DNA of 64,000 nt from the NCBI RefSeq assembly GCF_001461695.1, contig NZ_AUTC01000035.1:1-64000 (forward strand), given 5' to 3'. A model generated the notes under the pieces. It did no database searches. It was not told where the DNA came from and saw only the letters and a program-made list of their open reading frames with translations. The stretch is from Sinorhizobium fredii USDA 205 (lineage in GTDB: Bacteria > Pseudomonadota > Alphaproteobacteria > Rhizobiales > Rhizobiaceae). A program made the translations under genes and the position numbers. Shown here piece by piece: positions 18,446-27,409 of the stretch; the stretch's first letter is position 1, and every line of letters starts with the position of its first letter.

Positions 18446-20181
18446 GCGACCCGTTTCTCGGATTGACCATGCTGATGCTTATCGTCGTCGTGATCCTGAT
18501 GGGATTTCCGACGGCCTTCACGCTGATGGGGCTCGGCATGGTCTTCGGCTTCTACGCCTTCTACAACCCCGCCGAACACTGGATCGACAATCGCGTCTTC
18601 GATCTCATGGTCCAACGCACCTATGGCGCGATGACCAACGACGTGCTGATCTGCATCCCCCTCTTCGTGCTGATGGGCTACGTGATGGAACGCGGCGCCC
18701 TCGTCGACAAGATGTTCTACAGTGTCCAGCTTTCCTTCCGGCGCGTGCCAGCGTCGCTTGCGGTGGCGACGCTCATCATCTGCACCTTCTGGGGCATCGC
18801 CAGCGGCCTGGTCGGCGCGGTGGTGGTGCTGATGGGGGTGATCGCCATGAATCCCATGTTGCGCGCCGGCTACGATGTGAGGCTCGCCTCCGGGGTCATC
18901 ACCGCGGGCGGCACGCTCGGCATCCTGATTCCACCCTCGGTGATGATCATCGTCTATGCGGCGGTCGCCGGGCAATCGGTGGTCAAACTCTATGCCGCGA
19001 CAATGTTCCCAGGCTTCTTCCTGGCTCTACTTTATCTTGCCTATGTCCTTGGCTGGGCGGCGCTCAACCCGAAGATCGCACCGGCCCTGCCCGAGGAGCA
19101 GACGCGCGTTCCCGTGCCGGGCTGGATGAGGCGTTTCGAGGCGCTCTATTCGCGCAACATGCTGGTCGGGCTTTTTGCCGCTCTGTTCTCGCCGCGGCAG
19201 GCATTGGCGATCGAGACGGAGGAAGGGCGGTTCACCTATTGGAAGCTCGTCAAGAATGCGATCGCGGCGCTCGTCCCCTTTCTGTTGACGGCGTGCACGC
19301 TGGCGCTGGTGTGGTGGTATGTGGTCATCCATCCGCAGGCGGGTGAAGCCGAAGCGCCCGAAGGGCTGGAGGAACTCGGAGCGCCTTCGGCAGACGCCGG
19401 GCCAACTGCCGCCGACGGATCCGCCACGGCCTTCTACCTGTGGTTCGGGCTGGCGACGGCGGTCGCGCTGATCCTGCTCGTCCGGTACTACCGCAACATG
19501 ACGGCGGAGCGGCTCCAGATCGTGAAGCTTCTGGTGTCCTCGGTCATGCCGCTCGCGATCCTTACCATCGTCGTGCTCGCCGTCATCCTCTTCGGCATCA
19601 CGACCGCGACGGAGTCCGCCGCGGTCGGGGCGGCGGGGGCGTTTCTGCTCGCATTGCAGGCCGGAACACTCAACTGGAAACGAACCAAGGAAGCGGTGTT
19701 CCTGACGGCGAAAACGACGGCGATGGTCTGCTGGCTATTCGTCGGATCGGCGCTGTTTTCCGCGGTCTTCGCGATCCTCGGTGGACAGGCGCTGGTCGAG
19801 CAATGGGTGCTGGCCCTCGATCTCACGCCGCTGCAGTTCATGATCCTGTCGCAGGCGATCATCTTCATTCTGGGCTGGCCACTCGAATGGACGGAGATCA
19901 TCATCATCTTCGTGCCGATCTTCCTGCCCATGCTCCGGCACTTCGATATCGATCCGATCGTCTGGGGCGTTCTCGTCTTCGTCAATCTGCAGGCGGCCTT
20001 CCTGTCGCCGCCGGTCGCCATGTCCGCCTACTATCTCAAGGGCGTCTCGCCGCCACACGTCACGCTCATGCAGATTTTCGCGGGCATGATGCCCTACATG
20101 CTGATCGTCATCCTCTGCATGATCATCATGTATATCTGGCCTGGCATGACGCTGTGGCTGCCGAACTATCTCTATGGCTGA
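18442..20181 (+). CDS. TRAP transporter large permease subunit, DctM family
   Basis: 579 residues from GTG 18442 overlapping the DctQ stop. Many membrane helices, with typical DctM segments such as GGTLGILIPPSVMIIVYA and TATESAAVGAAGAFLLAL. It is about 150 residues longer than the usual ~430: a hydrophilic insert (about 205-330) containing HPQAGEAEAPEGLEELGAPS plus two extra helices splits the two halves. Such large DctM proteins occur with TakP/TtuC-type binding proteins. It catalyses Na+ or H+ driven uptake of the organic acid delivered by DctP. A terminator-like hairpin follows. Confidence 0.9.
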   Translation: MSDPFLGLTMLMLIVVVILMGFPTAFTLMGLGMVFGFYAFYNPAEHWIDNRVFDLMVQRTYGAMTNDVLICIPLFVLMGYVMERGALVDKMFYSVQLSFRRVPASLAVATLIICTFWGIASGLVGAVVVLMGVIAMNPMLRAGYDVRLASGVITAGGTLGILIPPSVMIIVYAAVAGQSVVKLYAATMFPGFFLALLYLAYVLGWAALNPKIAPALPEEQTRVPVPGWMRRFEALYSRNMLVGLFAALFSPRQALAIETEEGRFTYWKLVKNAIAALVPFLLTACTLALVWWYVVIHPQAGEAEAPEGLEELGAPSADAGPTAADGSATAFYLWFGLATAVALILLVRYYRNMTAERLQIVKLLVSSVMPLAILTIVVLAVILFGITTATESAAVGAAGAFLLALQAGTLNWKRTKEAVFLTAKTTAMVCWLFVGSALFSAVFAILGGQALVEQWVLALDLTPLQFMILSQAIIFILGWPLEWTEIIIIFVPIFLPMLRHFDIDPIVWGVLVFVNLQAAFLSPPVAMSAYYLKGVSPPHVTLMQIFAGMMPYMLIVILCMIIMYIWPGMTLWLPNYLYG

Positions 20182-20215
20182 GTAGGCGCCGAACCGTCCC
20201 TGTCTCAAGTGAAAG

Positions 20216-20246
20216 AAAGGGCCCGCTGTCAGCAAGCGGACCCTTT
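20216..20246 (+). terminator. rho-independent terminator of the TRAP operon
   Basis: Inverted repeat AAAGGGCCCGCT ... AGCGGACCCTTT with one mismatch and a 7-nt loop, 35 bp after the DctM stop. The 3' arm itself ends in TTT. Confidence 0.7.
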
Positions 20247-20641
20247 GAGGAAGCGGTGAAATGTCCCACCTATGGCGCAGTCATTTTGGCGGTAATGTCG
20301 CGCCCTGGAATGTATTGGGCTATACCGATCAGCACGTTTCCCCGAGAGCCGCCGCGAGCTCAACCGGTTCGATTCTGAATCAGAGCTCACTTCGCAGCGA
20401 GCTCTGATCTAAATTGATACTGAAATCAGTTCGATGATTTGCAGGCTCATCTTGGCCAGATCGGGGGCTTCGGTCCAGTAACTTTTCAGGGCGAATTGTA
20501 ACGATGCACGATCGATTCTTGCGCAACCTGGCGTTTTCTTCCAGGGCGGTCATACTACCGAATTTGGCCCGGATACGGTCTTGGTGGGCGAGCGTGTCAA
20601 ACAGGAGCCGACCGGCGGTCCCTAAACCGTGACACCGTCCG
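20247..20641. other. convergent intergenic region with one hairpin
   Basis: About 395 bp between the TRAP terminator and the 3' end of the outer-membrane protein gene. A perfect 10-bp inverted repeat (ATCAGAGCTC ... GAGCTCTGAT, 20379-20408) could terminate one of the convergent transcripts. No gene is supported. Confidence 0.5.
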
Positions 20642-21952
20642 TCAGAATCTATGTACCAGACCGACGGCCAGATAGTAGCTCTGCGTGTCGTCCGTTTCGA
20701 GCGTGCCGGACCGATAGACCGGCACGTCCGCGAGGAAACTCGTGCCGGCTTCAAACTTCACCGAGAGGCTTTCATGTGACGACAAGATCAGCGCAGCGCT
20801 GACGTCGGCAAGGAAGGTGCCGCCGCTTCGCCTTTGCTTGCTGGAGGAAAGGCTGATGTCGGCTTCCGGGAATATCGCGGTGGCGCGATTGTCGAGGCGC
20901 GCCCGATAATGCGCGACGCCCGCACTGAAATTGATTTGAAACCGGACATTCTCGGCCACGGGTGTTTCGGCGCTCAAACCGGAAACGACACCGTAGTAGT
21001 CGGCGGAGAGCTTCACCGTCTCCTGGTAGCCGATAGCTGGCATTGCGACACCGGAGACAATGCTCTCGTCGATGTCGACCTCCGTGCGGAACACGGTGTC
21101 CTGCCTTGTCGATCGGTAGGTTGGGCCGAACCTCGGAGTGATCGTCCAGCCGTTCCCAAGGTCGAGCGGGGCCCCGAGCCAGAGCGTTTGATCGAAATGG
21201 TTCGCCCGTTGTTCGACCGTCGATCTCACGACGCTTCCTTGCAAGTCGCCGAGGGCTTGGAAGAAGAGACCTCGATCGTCCGCAAAGGCCGCATAAGCGG
21301 CGGCCGACGGTGTGCCGCGGGTGACGAGCGCCAGGAACGCGGCCCCGGTCCGCGTGCCGCTGGTGGCATATTGCGTGACGGCATTGCCGTTTCCTGCTGG
21401 CGAATGGGCGAAGGCCATGATGCCTGCGTCATCGTCCGAACTGTCCGTGAAATATATCGTGCCGGCAGCGGTCGCTCCCGTAAGGTCGGTGGTTGTCGTC
21501 AGAGAGATGCTTCCGCCGGCCGGTTCGCCGGCCGTGAGGTCAAAGCCGCTGCCGACCGGCTGCACGACCGTTCGAGAGGAGCCACTTGCATGCGAAATCG
21601 TTCCGTCCCATTCGAGGAAGAACGGTCCGATCCCGGCTTCTTCGAGCGGCAGCCGGAAAGAGAAAGCCGTCCTCACTCCGACGGTATCGGGTGGCTCGAG
21701 ACCAGTCCCGATCGGTGCCGCGACGTTCGAGGACAGGTCCGGCGTGTCGATGTCTTCCCAGCGGGCGCCAAAGCGCCAGGAGAAAGTCGGGGCGTCCGCC
21801 GAACTCGTCATCTGCATTGGCTCGTCGGCCCTTACATCGGTTGACTGCTGCCAACAGATGACGATCGCCAAGACACCGGCGAAGTGGCCCGGCAAGCGAG
21901 CAATCAACGTGGTGATGCTGCTGTGCGGCTCCTCGGAGGGATACCGCCTCAC
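20642..21952 (-). CDS. outer-membrane beta-barrel protein
   Basis: 436 residues with an N-terminal hydrophobic segment (HFAGVLAIVICW) that could be a Sec signal, an extracellular-type Gly/Thr/Ser-rich region (SLTTTTDLTGATAAGTIYFT), and a C-terminal half of alternating amphipathic strands that ends YYLAVGLVHRF. A terminal aromatic residue after such strands is the usual sorting mark recognised by the BAM machinery. I do not recognise a specific family. The start codon is uncertain because several ATG/GTG lie near the signal region. It sits between the TRAP operon and the curli genes; no operon partner. Confidence 0.65.
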   Translation of the reverse strand: MRRYPSEEPHSSITTLIARLPGHFAGVLAIVICWQQSTDVRADEPMQMTSSADAPTFSWRFGARWEDIDTPDLSSNVAAPIGTGLEPPDTVGVRTAFSFRLPLEEAGIGPFFLEWDGTISHASGSSRTVVQPVGSGFDLTAGEPAGGSISLTTTTDLTGATAAGTIYFTDSSDDDAGIMAFAHSPAGNGNAVTQYATSGTRTGAAFLALVTRGTPSAAAYAAFADDRGLFFQALGDLQGSVVRSTVEQRANHFDQTLWLGAPLDLGNGWTITPRFGPTYRSTRQDTVFRTEVDIDESIVSGVAMPAIGYQETVKLSADYYGVVSGLSAETPVAENVRFQINFSAGVAHYRARLDNRATAIFPEADISLSSSKQRRSGGTFLADVSAALILSSHESLSVKFEAGTSFLADVPVYRSGTLETDDTQSYYLAVGLVHRF

Positions 21953-22498
21953 ATCGTCGGCGCCCAGAACGTTTTCCCCTTATCAACTGATACTCGGTAC
22001 TGCTCAGTCGTGCCTCCTACAGCGCCGCGTGCCTTATCCGGCGCGCAAAGGTCGCTGTAGCACTTTGAATTGCTGCATGTCTTTGTCCTTAAATCGAAGT
22101 CGATTTAAGGAGACATGCAGTAGGTGTCCCGTGGCTTGGCGGTTCACATCGAGGCGAACAAGGCGTTCGCCTGCAGTATTTCAGGAACTGGTAAAAAAAG
22201 AATGCACTACTGAACGCACTTCATCCTGCGAAGTCGACGGAGGCGAGCAGCACATCGGAAAACACAATCAAGATTGTAGTTGTTGGGTTTTCCAAACTTC
22301 AAGTTGGGTAAATTTCCGTAATACGCGTAGTATAATTGCACCACTTGTGCGAATATATTGGTGAATTTTTTGTTATAAAACGTGATATCTTGGCGAGAAA
22401 CGTACCCGCCTTCTAGTTATCTGTTCATGAGTACTAAATAGGATAATTCTGCGACCTTCTCCTGGCGCCATGATGGCGTCCAAGTGGGAGATATGGTC
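21953..22498. other. intergenic region between the barrel protein and curlin genes
   Basis: About 545 bp between divergent genes. It holds the RIME-like repeat (22014-22125). The part from about 22255 to 22440 is markedly AT-rich compared with the rest of the window and probably carries the curlin promoter and regulator sites. No coding sequence is supported. Confidence 0.5.
22014..22125. repeat. RIME-like palindromic repeat, copy 1
   Basis: Two consecutive hairpins: CTACAGCG (22017-22024) pairs with CGCTGTAG (22053-22060), and CTGCATGT (22073-22080) pairs with ACATGCAG (22113-22120) around an inner CCTTAAATCGA/TCGATTTAAGG stem. The same arrangement recurs at 39849-39957 with nearly the same spacing and a shared GTAGCACTTTGAA between hairpins. 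It matches the description of Rhizobium intergenic mosaic elements (about 100 bp, two large palindromes). Confidence 0.8.
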
Positions 22499-22858
22499 AT
22501 GATCAAGACGCTTGCAATTTCCGCACTTCTCGCATTTTCCACCGTTTCCGGCGCTTATGCCGGCAACAACGTATCCGTTACGAGCCAGAAGGGCTTCGGC
22601 AACATGTCTGCAACCGGCCAGTCGGGCTGGGGCAACTTCTCCGGCACCGGGCAAGTCGGCAAGGGTAACCAATCCGTGTCGGTTCAGGATGGCAAGGGCA
22701 ACATCTCCGGAACGGCGCAGTTCGGAAAGCACCACAAGTCGATCACCCTGCAAAAGGGTAAGTACAACGCTTCCGGCACGTTCCAGTTCGGCTACGGCAA
22801 CAAATCGCTGACCCATCAGGACGGCGAAGGAAATCTCTCCATCACGGTGCAGGACTGA
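22499..22858 (+). CDS. curlin-like amyloid fibre subunit with 11-residue repeats
   Basis: 119 residues from ATG 22499; GGGAG lies 8 nt upstream. Signal peptide MIKTLAISALLAFSTVSGAYA, then eight consecutive 11-residue repeats with the pattern Q-x-G-x-x-N (QKGFGN, QSGWGN, QVGKGN, QDGKGN, QFGKHH, QKGKYN, QFGYGN, QDGEGN). This is the half-repeat of CsgA/CsgB curlin (Q-x-G-x-x-N-x5-Q). Expected to be secreted and to polymerise as a beta-solenoid amyloid on the cell surface. Repeat five has H for N. Followed by a strong hairpin and a csgH-like gene; no csgG or csgE/F is in this window. Confidence 0.85.
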   Translation: MIKTLAISALLAFSTVSGAYAGNNVSVTSQKGFGNMSATGQSGWGNFSGTGQVGKGNQSVSVQDGKGNISGTAQFGKHHKSITLQKGKYNASGTFQFGYGNKSLTHQDGEGNLSITVQD

Positions 22859-22870
22859 TCGATCTTGATC

Positions 22871-22894
22871 GACCGGCCGCCAGGGCGGCCGGTC
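22871..22894 (+). terminator. strong hairpin between curlin and csgH-like genes
   Basis: Perfect 11-bp inverted repeat GACCGGCCGCC/GGCGGCCGGTC with a 2-nt nominal loop, 12 bp after the curlin stop, followed by CTCTATT. It may partly terminate or stabilise the upstream message, so that the structural subunit is made in excess of its chaperone. Confidence 0.65.
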
Positions 22895-22930
22895 CTCTAT
22901 TCGGAGTAACAACCTGCGGGAGATGAGGCC

Positions 22931-23233
22931 ATGATCAGCCTGGATGCAATTGCCTATGCCCCGATAGAATGTGTCATCGAGCATACCAGAATCAACGATC
23001 TGACCTCCTTGGTTGCGACGCTGCACAGCGACTGGACCGAAAGGGGGACCTACCACTTCAAGGTGATGACGGGGTCGTCGACGAATGTGCAAGCTGGCGA
23101 GTTTGCGAGCGAGCAAGCCGGACGGCAAGAGCTTTCAACGATCATGGTCAGCGCTGCACCCGATGTGTGGACGGCTCGCCTGTCGGTTTATGGCGCCGAT
23201 GGGGTGCTGCTGTGCGAAAGTTCGGTTCCGTGA
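22931..23233 (+). CDS. csgH: curli chaperone CsgH-like protein
   Basis: 100 residues: ECVIEHTRINDLTSLVATLHS, then GTYHFKVMTGSSTNVQAGEF and WTARLSVYGADGVLLCESS. The order of strands, the Cys near each end, the S-S-T-N-x-x-Q-x-G-E-F loop and the size agree with CsgH, an alphaproteobacterial periplasmic beta-sandwich that inhibits premature curlin amyloid formation. No clear signal peptide is present from ATG 22931 (only MISLDAIAYAP precedes the domain), which is odd for a periplasmic chaperone. Directly downstream of the curlin gene, 72 bp after its stop. The gene name is my inference from pattern and context. Confidence 0.7.
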   Translation: MISLDAIAYAPIECVIEHTRINDLTSLVATLHSDWTERGTYHFKVMTGSSTNVQAGEFASEQAGRQELSTIMVSAAPDVWTARLSVYGADGVLLCESSVP

Positions 23234-23279
23234 CGCAGCAAGCACTCCACAAGGGCGAAGGATGTGCGGACCGGCCCTG

Positions 23280-24404
23280 TCATTTCGTGAAAAACGAAAG
23301 CACGGCGAGCGAACTCAGGAGCTGCGCCTGCCGGCGCACACCGAGGCGCCCCATCGCCGAGGCGAGCTGGTTGTGGACGGTGTTCTTGGAAACGCCCCGC
23401 CGTTTCGCGATGTCGGAAGGCGCGTCGCCGTTGGCAAGCGAGTGCACCAACGCAGCTTCGGTTGGCGTCAGCCCGAACACTGTCTTGATATCGCCGGGAG
23501 TCAACAAGGTGTTCCGGCTCAACTCCCGGATTGTCAGGAGAAAGCTCGGCTCGTTGCTGGAGAAGACGTTGCCGAAGCGATAGGTGTCGCTGCCAAACGA
23601 CAGGAAATCGACGCTGACAATCCAGCTTACGCCGGTTCGCTTGCTCTTCGCCCAGCGCAGGTGATGATCGTGCTTGTTGACGCGCGCTTGTTCGATCAGG
23701 TCCTCGACCTCAGACTGAAGCTCCTCGTCCTGGAACTCGAGCACTTCGTCCCTGAACTCCGTGAAAGAGCCCGAGGCATCGACAAATCGACCAAAACGGT
23801 GATTGGCGAATTTCACCCGCAGATCAGCGGTCACAATGGCCGACGACGTGGCGCAGCTTTTCAGAGCCCGTTCCGTGCGGGTCGATTTTTCCCGTTCGTT
23901 GACCATCGCTTTCTGCAAGGCGAACGCCGTCTGGAAATGGGGAAGAACCTTCATCAGCGTTTCTGCGGCTATGGCCAGATGGTTATCGGCCGCGTGCGGG
24001 AAGAAACAGGCGACGACAATTCGCCGGCTTCCTTCCTTCGATACGAGCAGAATGAGAAGCTTGCCGTCCTCGCCAAAGCAGCGGCGCAAGGCGGACGACC
24101 ATGGCGCGCTGTTCGCCAGCGTTACAGGCAAGGTCGCGATAGCTCCCAGGCCCATTGCCAGCGTGGCGTCATCCAGTGCCGAAAGCGTATCGACATCCAG
24201 CAGAGCCGACCGCTGCACACCCTTGACGGCAAGGCTGATTTTTTTGTTGTCCAGCCCCTCGAAACCGAGAATGGCACCCGATTCCGCCCGCGCCAGTTTC
24301 GTCAGATCCGCGACAATTCGATCCCAAGCGGAAGGTAATAACACCGTTTCGTAAATCGCTTGAATGAGGCTAAGCAATAACTTGTCTTGGTACGCATCTG
24401 ACAT
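23280..24404 (-). CDS. LuxR-family transcriptional regulator
   Basis: 374 residues. The C-terminus is a LuxR/GerE helix-turn-helix (LTPTEAALVHSLANGDAPSDIAKRRG..VSKNTVHNQLASAMGRLG); note KNTVHNQL where many have VKTHL. The N-terminal ~230 residues are a sensor region, probably PAS-like (SAIVTADLRVKFANHRF), without a recognisable autoinducer-binding signature or receiver domain. It is convergent with the curli pair, ending 46 bp from csgH, so it could regulate the curli or RTX genes, but that is only positional. ATG at 24404. Confidence 0.8.
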   Translation of the reverse strand: MSDAYQDKLLLSLIQAIYETVLLPSAWDRIVADLTKLARAESGAILGFEGLDNKKISLAVKGVQRSALLDVDTLSALDDATLAMGLGAIATLPVTLANSAPWSSALRRCFGEDGKLLILLVSKEGSRRIVVACFFPHAADNHLAIAAETLMKVLPHFQTAFALQKAMVNEREKSTRTERALKSCATSSAIVTADLRVKFANHRFGRFVDASGSFTEFRDEVLEFQDEELQSEVEDLIEQARVNKHDHHLRWAKSKRTGVSWIVSVDFLSFGSDTYRFGNVFSSNEPSFLLTIRELSRNTLLTPGDIKTVFGLTPTEAALVHSLANGDAPSDIAKRRGVSKNTVHNQLASAMGRLGVRRQAQLLSSLAVLSFFTK

Positions 24405-24881
24405 CGTCCAGTACTCCGGTTACACAACGCCCCTTTCAATGACGACACACGCAATAGAAATTTGGTTCACAATATGTTCGAGATGAATCGATGATGCAAA
24501 AAACGGACCTTGAGAGATAAAATGTCTGTTGCAGCAGGGCGTTAAAGAAGACTCACTACGTCACTATTGAAGATCATGAATATGACGGCCAGCAGACGCT
24601 AATCTGGGCAGTACAACAAATCTTTGTTTTATCGCTTCGATAAATCCTCGGAGTTCTTCCCCCTCCCAAGGACGATCTAGCTCGAAAGATACATGTATTT
24701 TAGCAATTCCTCCAGAATAATGTTGGGATACAAGCGGAGTAATTGCATTGCACCGCACCAACAAGGTGTAAGAGTGCTGACGGCCGCCCGGCCGTGCGTC
24801 AACCTATTCAATGATTTAGCTCATGCTGCGCTGCAATGTGATCGAGCGCGGCCGACGGAGTTTCGCTTTCACAAAACCCGG
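24405..24881. other. AT-richer intergenic region
   Basis: About 475 bp between the LuxR gene start and the end of the SARP gene. It contains the LuxR promoter in its left part. A 66-codon minus-strand ORF (24564-24764, containing KIHVSFELDRPWEGEEL) has some protein-like character and may be a small gene or a remnant, but it has no support beyond the frame. Confidence 0.4.
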
Positions 24882-26906
24882 CTACTCGAGGCCTGCCCGC
24901 TTCAGCACGTCGATAATTCGTTGGCGCGGCGCTGATGCCATTCGCCCGATCAGGTTATCCAGGTTGGCGATCGAGAGGTTCGGCATGAGCGCTTTCGCCT
25001 CGGCCACCGCTGCCATCGCCTCGTCCGTCCGGCCGCTCTCGACGAGTGCTGCGGCAAGCCCCAGTCGCGACCAGCATTCGCGCGCCTGCCGGCCGATCGC
25101 GGCTCGGGCCGCGGCTTCCGCCCCGGATATATCGCCAATCAGGAAGAGACAAACGGAACGCACGGTCATGAACATGCTGATGAGGGGATCGCGCGGACTG
25201 AAACGAATGGCGCGATCGATATAGGGTAGGGCCTCAGCCGGTTGTCCCGACCAGATATGCACCTGCGCCAGCGCGTAATGGGCATGGGCGTAGCTGGGGT
25301 TGAGCTCTGTGGCGATGCGAAGATGGTCATGGGCAAGGCCGAGTTCGCCCTGGCAGGTCAGAAGCCTCCCCAGCATGACGTGCGGGTAGGGATGGGCGCC
25401 ATCGAGGGCGACGGCGTAGCGGGCATGAGCGAGGCCGGACTCAAGGGTAACGGGAATATTGTCCGACATCTGCCAGACGATGCGCACGACCGCTGCCTGC
25501 GCCAGGCCTGCATGGCCGAGAGCGAAGCGCGGTTGGAGCTCTGTCGCGCGCCTGAAGCACTCCTCCGCCGCATCGATCTCGTCCATCGAGAAATTGTAGA
25601 TGTGCCAGAGACCGCGGTGGAAGAGTTCCCAGGCATCCAAAGCCTCTGGCAGTTTGCGCAGTGCCCGCTCGCGCTCGGACGAGCGCATTTCCGCGTCGAC
25701 GGCGGTGATGATGAGGCCGACGATTTCATCCTGGACTGCGAATATCTCGTCAAGCTTGCGCGCGTAACGTTCGGCCCAGACGGTGCGGTGGGTGGCGGTG
25801 TCGATGAGTTGGACACCGAGGCTCAGATCATCTCCTCGGCGCCTGAGATTGCCGGTAAGCACATAACGGACATCAAGAGCCTGGGCGGCGTGTTCCGCGA
25901 GCCGCGGCCCGGCACCAAGTGCGAAGCTGGATTGGCGGGCAATGACGAGGAAATCCTTGTGACGCGACAGCTCGGTGATCAGATCCTCGGCAAAGCCCTC
26001 CGCGAGGAACGACTGGTCGGCGTCCTCGGTCGGATGGAGAAAGGGGAGAACGGCGATGGATATGCGGAAATCAGCCTCCGCAGCCCGTGTCGCTTCCTGC
26101 TGCATCAGCACGGATGCGGTGTCCGGGCTCCTGACTTCCCGCCCGGGCGTCCGTTGCAATGATAGTTCACCGGCCAGAGCGACGGTTTGCGGCGAGGGTT
26201 CGGTTCCAAGCTCGTCGGCAAGCAGTTGGCGACACTTCTGGAATTGGGCCACGGCGAGCGAGCGCTCTCCCTGGCGCGCATAGAGGCGCATCAGCAATCG
26301 ATGGCTTTTTTCCCGATAGGGGTCGAGCGCGACCAGCTGCTGGGCAAGCGCTATGGCGGCGGCTTCCTCGCCGTTCTCGGCAAGCTGTTCCGCAGTTTTT
26401 GCAAGCAGCGTTTCGGAGAGGTTGCGGCATCGCGTCCGCTCGAACTCGATCCATTCCGACAGTTCTTCCCCCGAGACCGCCAAGCCTTCCAGAAACTCAG
26501 CGGACAAGCGCCGCGCCGTTTCGGCTCCCGCCGTTGCCGCGCTCCGGGTCACCAGTGCCTCGAGTTCGCTGACGTCGGTGAAAACGAAGTTCGGGTCGAG
26601 CATGACCGCGTCGCGGTTTGCGATCAGCATGTGGTCGCCGAGTACGGCGCGGATCGACGCCAGCGCATTGCGCAGGCTCGCCCGCGCCTGGTCGGCGCCC
26701 CGGTCCTCCCAAAAAAGCGCACAAAGCTTGGAGCGGGCCTGATACTGGCCGGCCGCCAAAGCGAGATAGGCGGCAAGAAGCCGGACCTTCGCCGTCGGCA
26801 GGATCAGCGCTTCGCCGTTGCCGGAGCGTACGGCGAATCCTCCAAGCAGGGTGAAGTCGACCCGTGACGCGTGGACGCTCTCTAAAAACCGCGGTTCCTC
26901 ATTCAT
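24882..26906 (-). CDS. SARP-type transcriptional regulator with TolB-like and TPR domains
   Basis: 674 residues. The N-terminus is a winged-helix DNA-binding domain of OmpR/SARP type (FTLLGGFAVRSGNGEAL, LPTAKVRLLAAYLAL) followed by a bacterial transcriptional activation domain (about 100-245; LSAEFLEGLAVSGEELSEWIE, QFQKCRQLLADELGTEPSPQT). Then come a TolB-like module (RISIAVLPFLHP; WAERYARKLDEIFAVQDEIVG) and TPRs to the end. The TolB-TPR part is similar throughout to that of the cyclase at 12964-14736. It is divergent from the first RTX gene across a 500-bp region and is therefore a candidate regulator of the RTX cluster. Confidence 0.85.
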   Translation of the reverse strand: MNEEPRFLESVHASRVDFTLLGGFAVRSGNGEALILPTAKVRLLAAYLALAAGQYQARSKLCALFWEDRGADQARASLRNALASIRAVLGDHMLIANRDAVMLDPNFVFTDVSELEALVTRSAATAGAETARRLSAEFLEGLAVSGEELSEWIEFERTRCRNLSETLLAKTAEQLAENGEEAAAIALAQQLVALDPYREKSHRLLMRLYARQGERSLAVAQFQKCRQLLADELGTEPSPQTVALAGELSLQRTPGREVRSPDTASVLMQQEATRAAEADFRISIAVLPFLHPTEDADQSFLAEGFAEDLITELSRHKDFLVIARQSSFALGAGPRLAEHAAQALDVRYVLTGNLRRRGDDLSLGVQLIDTATHRTVWAERYARKLDEIFAVQDEIVGLIITAVDAEMRSSERERALRKLPEALDAWELFHRGLWHIYNFSMDEIDAAEECFRRATELQPRFALGHAGLAQAAVVRIVWQMSDNIPVTLESGLAHARYAVALDGAHPYPHVMLGRLLTCQGELGLAHDHLRIATELNPSYAHAHYALAQVHIWSGQPAEALPYIDRAIRFSPRDPLISMFMTVRSVCLFLIGDISGAEAAARAAIGRQARECWSRLGLAAALVESGRTDEAMAAVAEAKALMPNLSIANLDNLIGRMASAPRQRIIDVLKRAGLE

Positions 26907-27409
26907 TTCACGCTCTTTTCACGGATTGCTTATGTTCCGTTTTCAAATCGGGTGCGACCCAATGCGACAAGCGGCATCGAAACGCTCGACGGTTTTCGGT
27001 GCCAACGGAAGGAATATGATGCGGCAGCGCGGCCTGCCTTTCGGGTGGGGTCTTGGGTGAAAAACAACCTCGACCATATTCAGAGAGTAAACTCAAGATT
27101 TTCAGCATGATCCATCTGCGCCATCAGCGTTCTCCATGCCGATCGAAGTAGTGTTCTTCGCCACATTCAGGCTGTTTCCATGGGAACACCGCGCCGGATT
27201 TTTCTGAACAATATGGCGGACATGGACGTAGTCGTCCGGATTCGAGGAGATTAGGCCATGATCAAGAACCGTTAGCGAAGGCGTCCCCTCAAGCAAAGCC
27301 GCCGGCATCCAGCCGCGGCAGTATTTTCCGAAAAACTTAAATCCGCTTCGACGCTGCTTTCTAGCCGGCGAACGAAGCCTCTATGCCAACAAGTACTCAG
27401 GAGAAACAA
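26907..27409. promoter_or_regulatory. divergent regulatory region; leader A of the first RTX gene
   Basis: About 500 bp between the SARP regulator and the first RTX gene. From about 27165 onward it is homologous to the leader of the third RTX gene (from about 33490), including the shared block GATTTTTCTGAACAATATG and the later CGGCGAACGAA stretch just before the ribosome site. No gene is supported within it. Confidence 0.65.
27173..27188. promoter_or_regulatory. candidate operator dyad, RTX leader A
   Basis: TGTTTCCATGGGAACA, a near-perfect dyad whose counterpart TGTTCCAGCGGGAACA occurs in the third RTX leader (33500-33515). The end of the dyad is 222 bp from the RTX1 ATG and 223 bp in the other leader. 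Conservation of symmetry and distance while the centre varies suggests a protein-binding site. The regulator is unknown. Confidence 0.5.
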
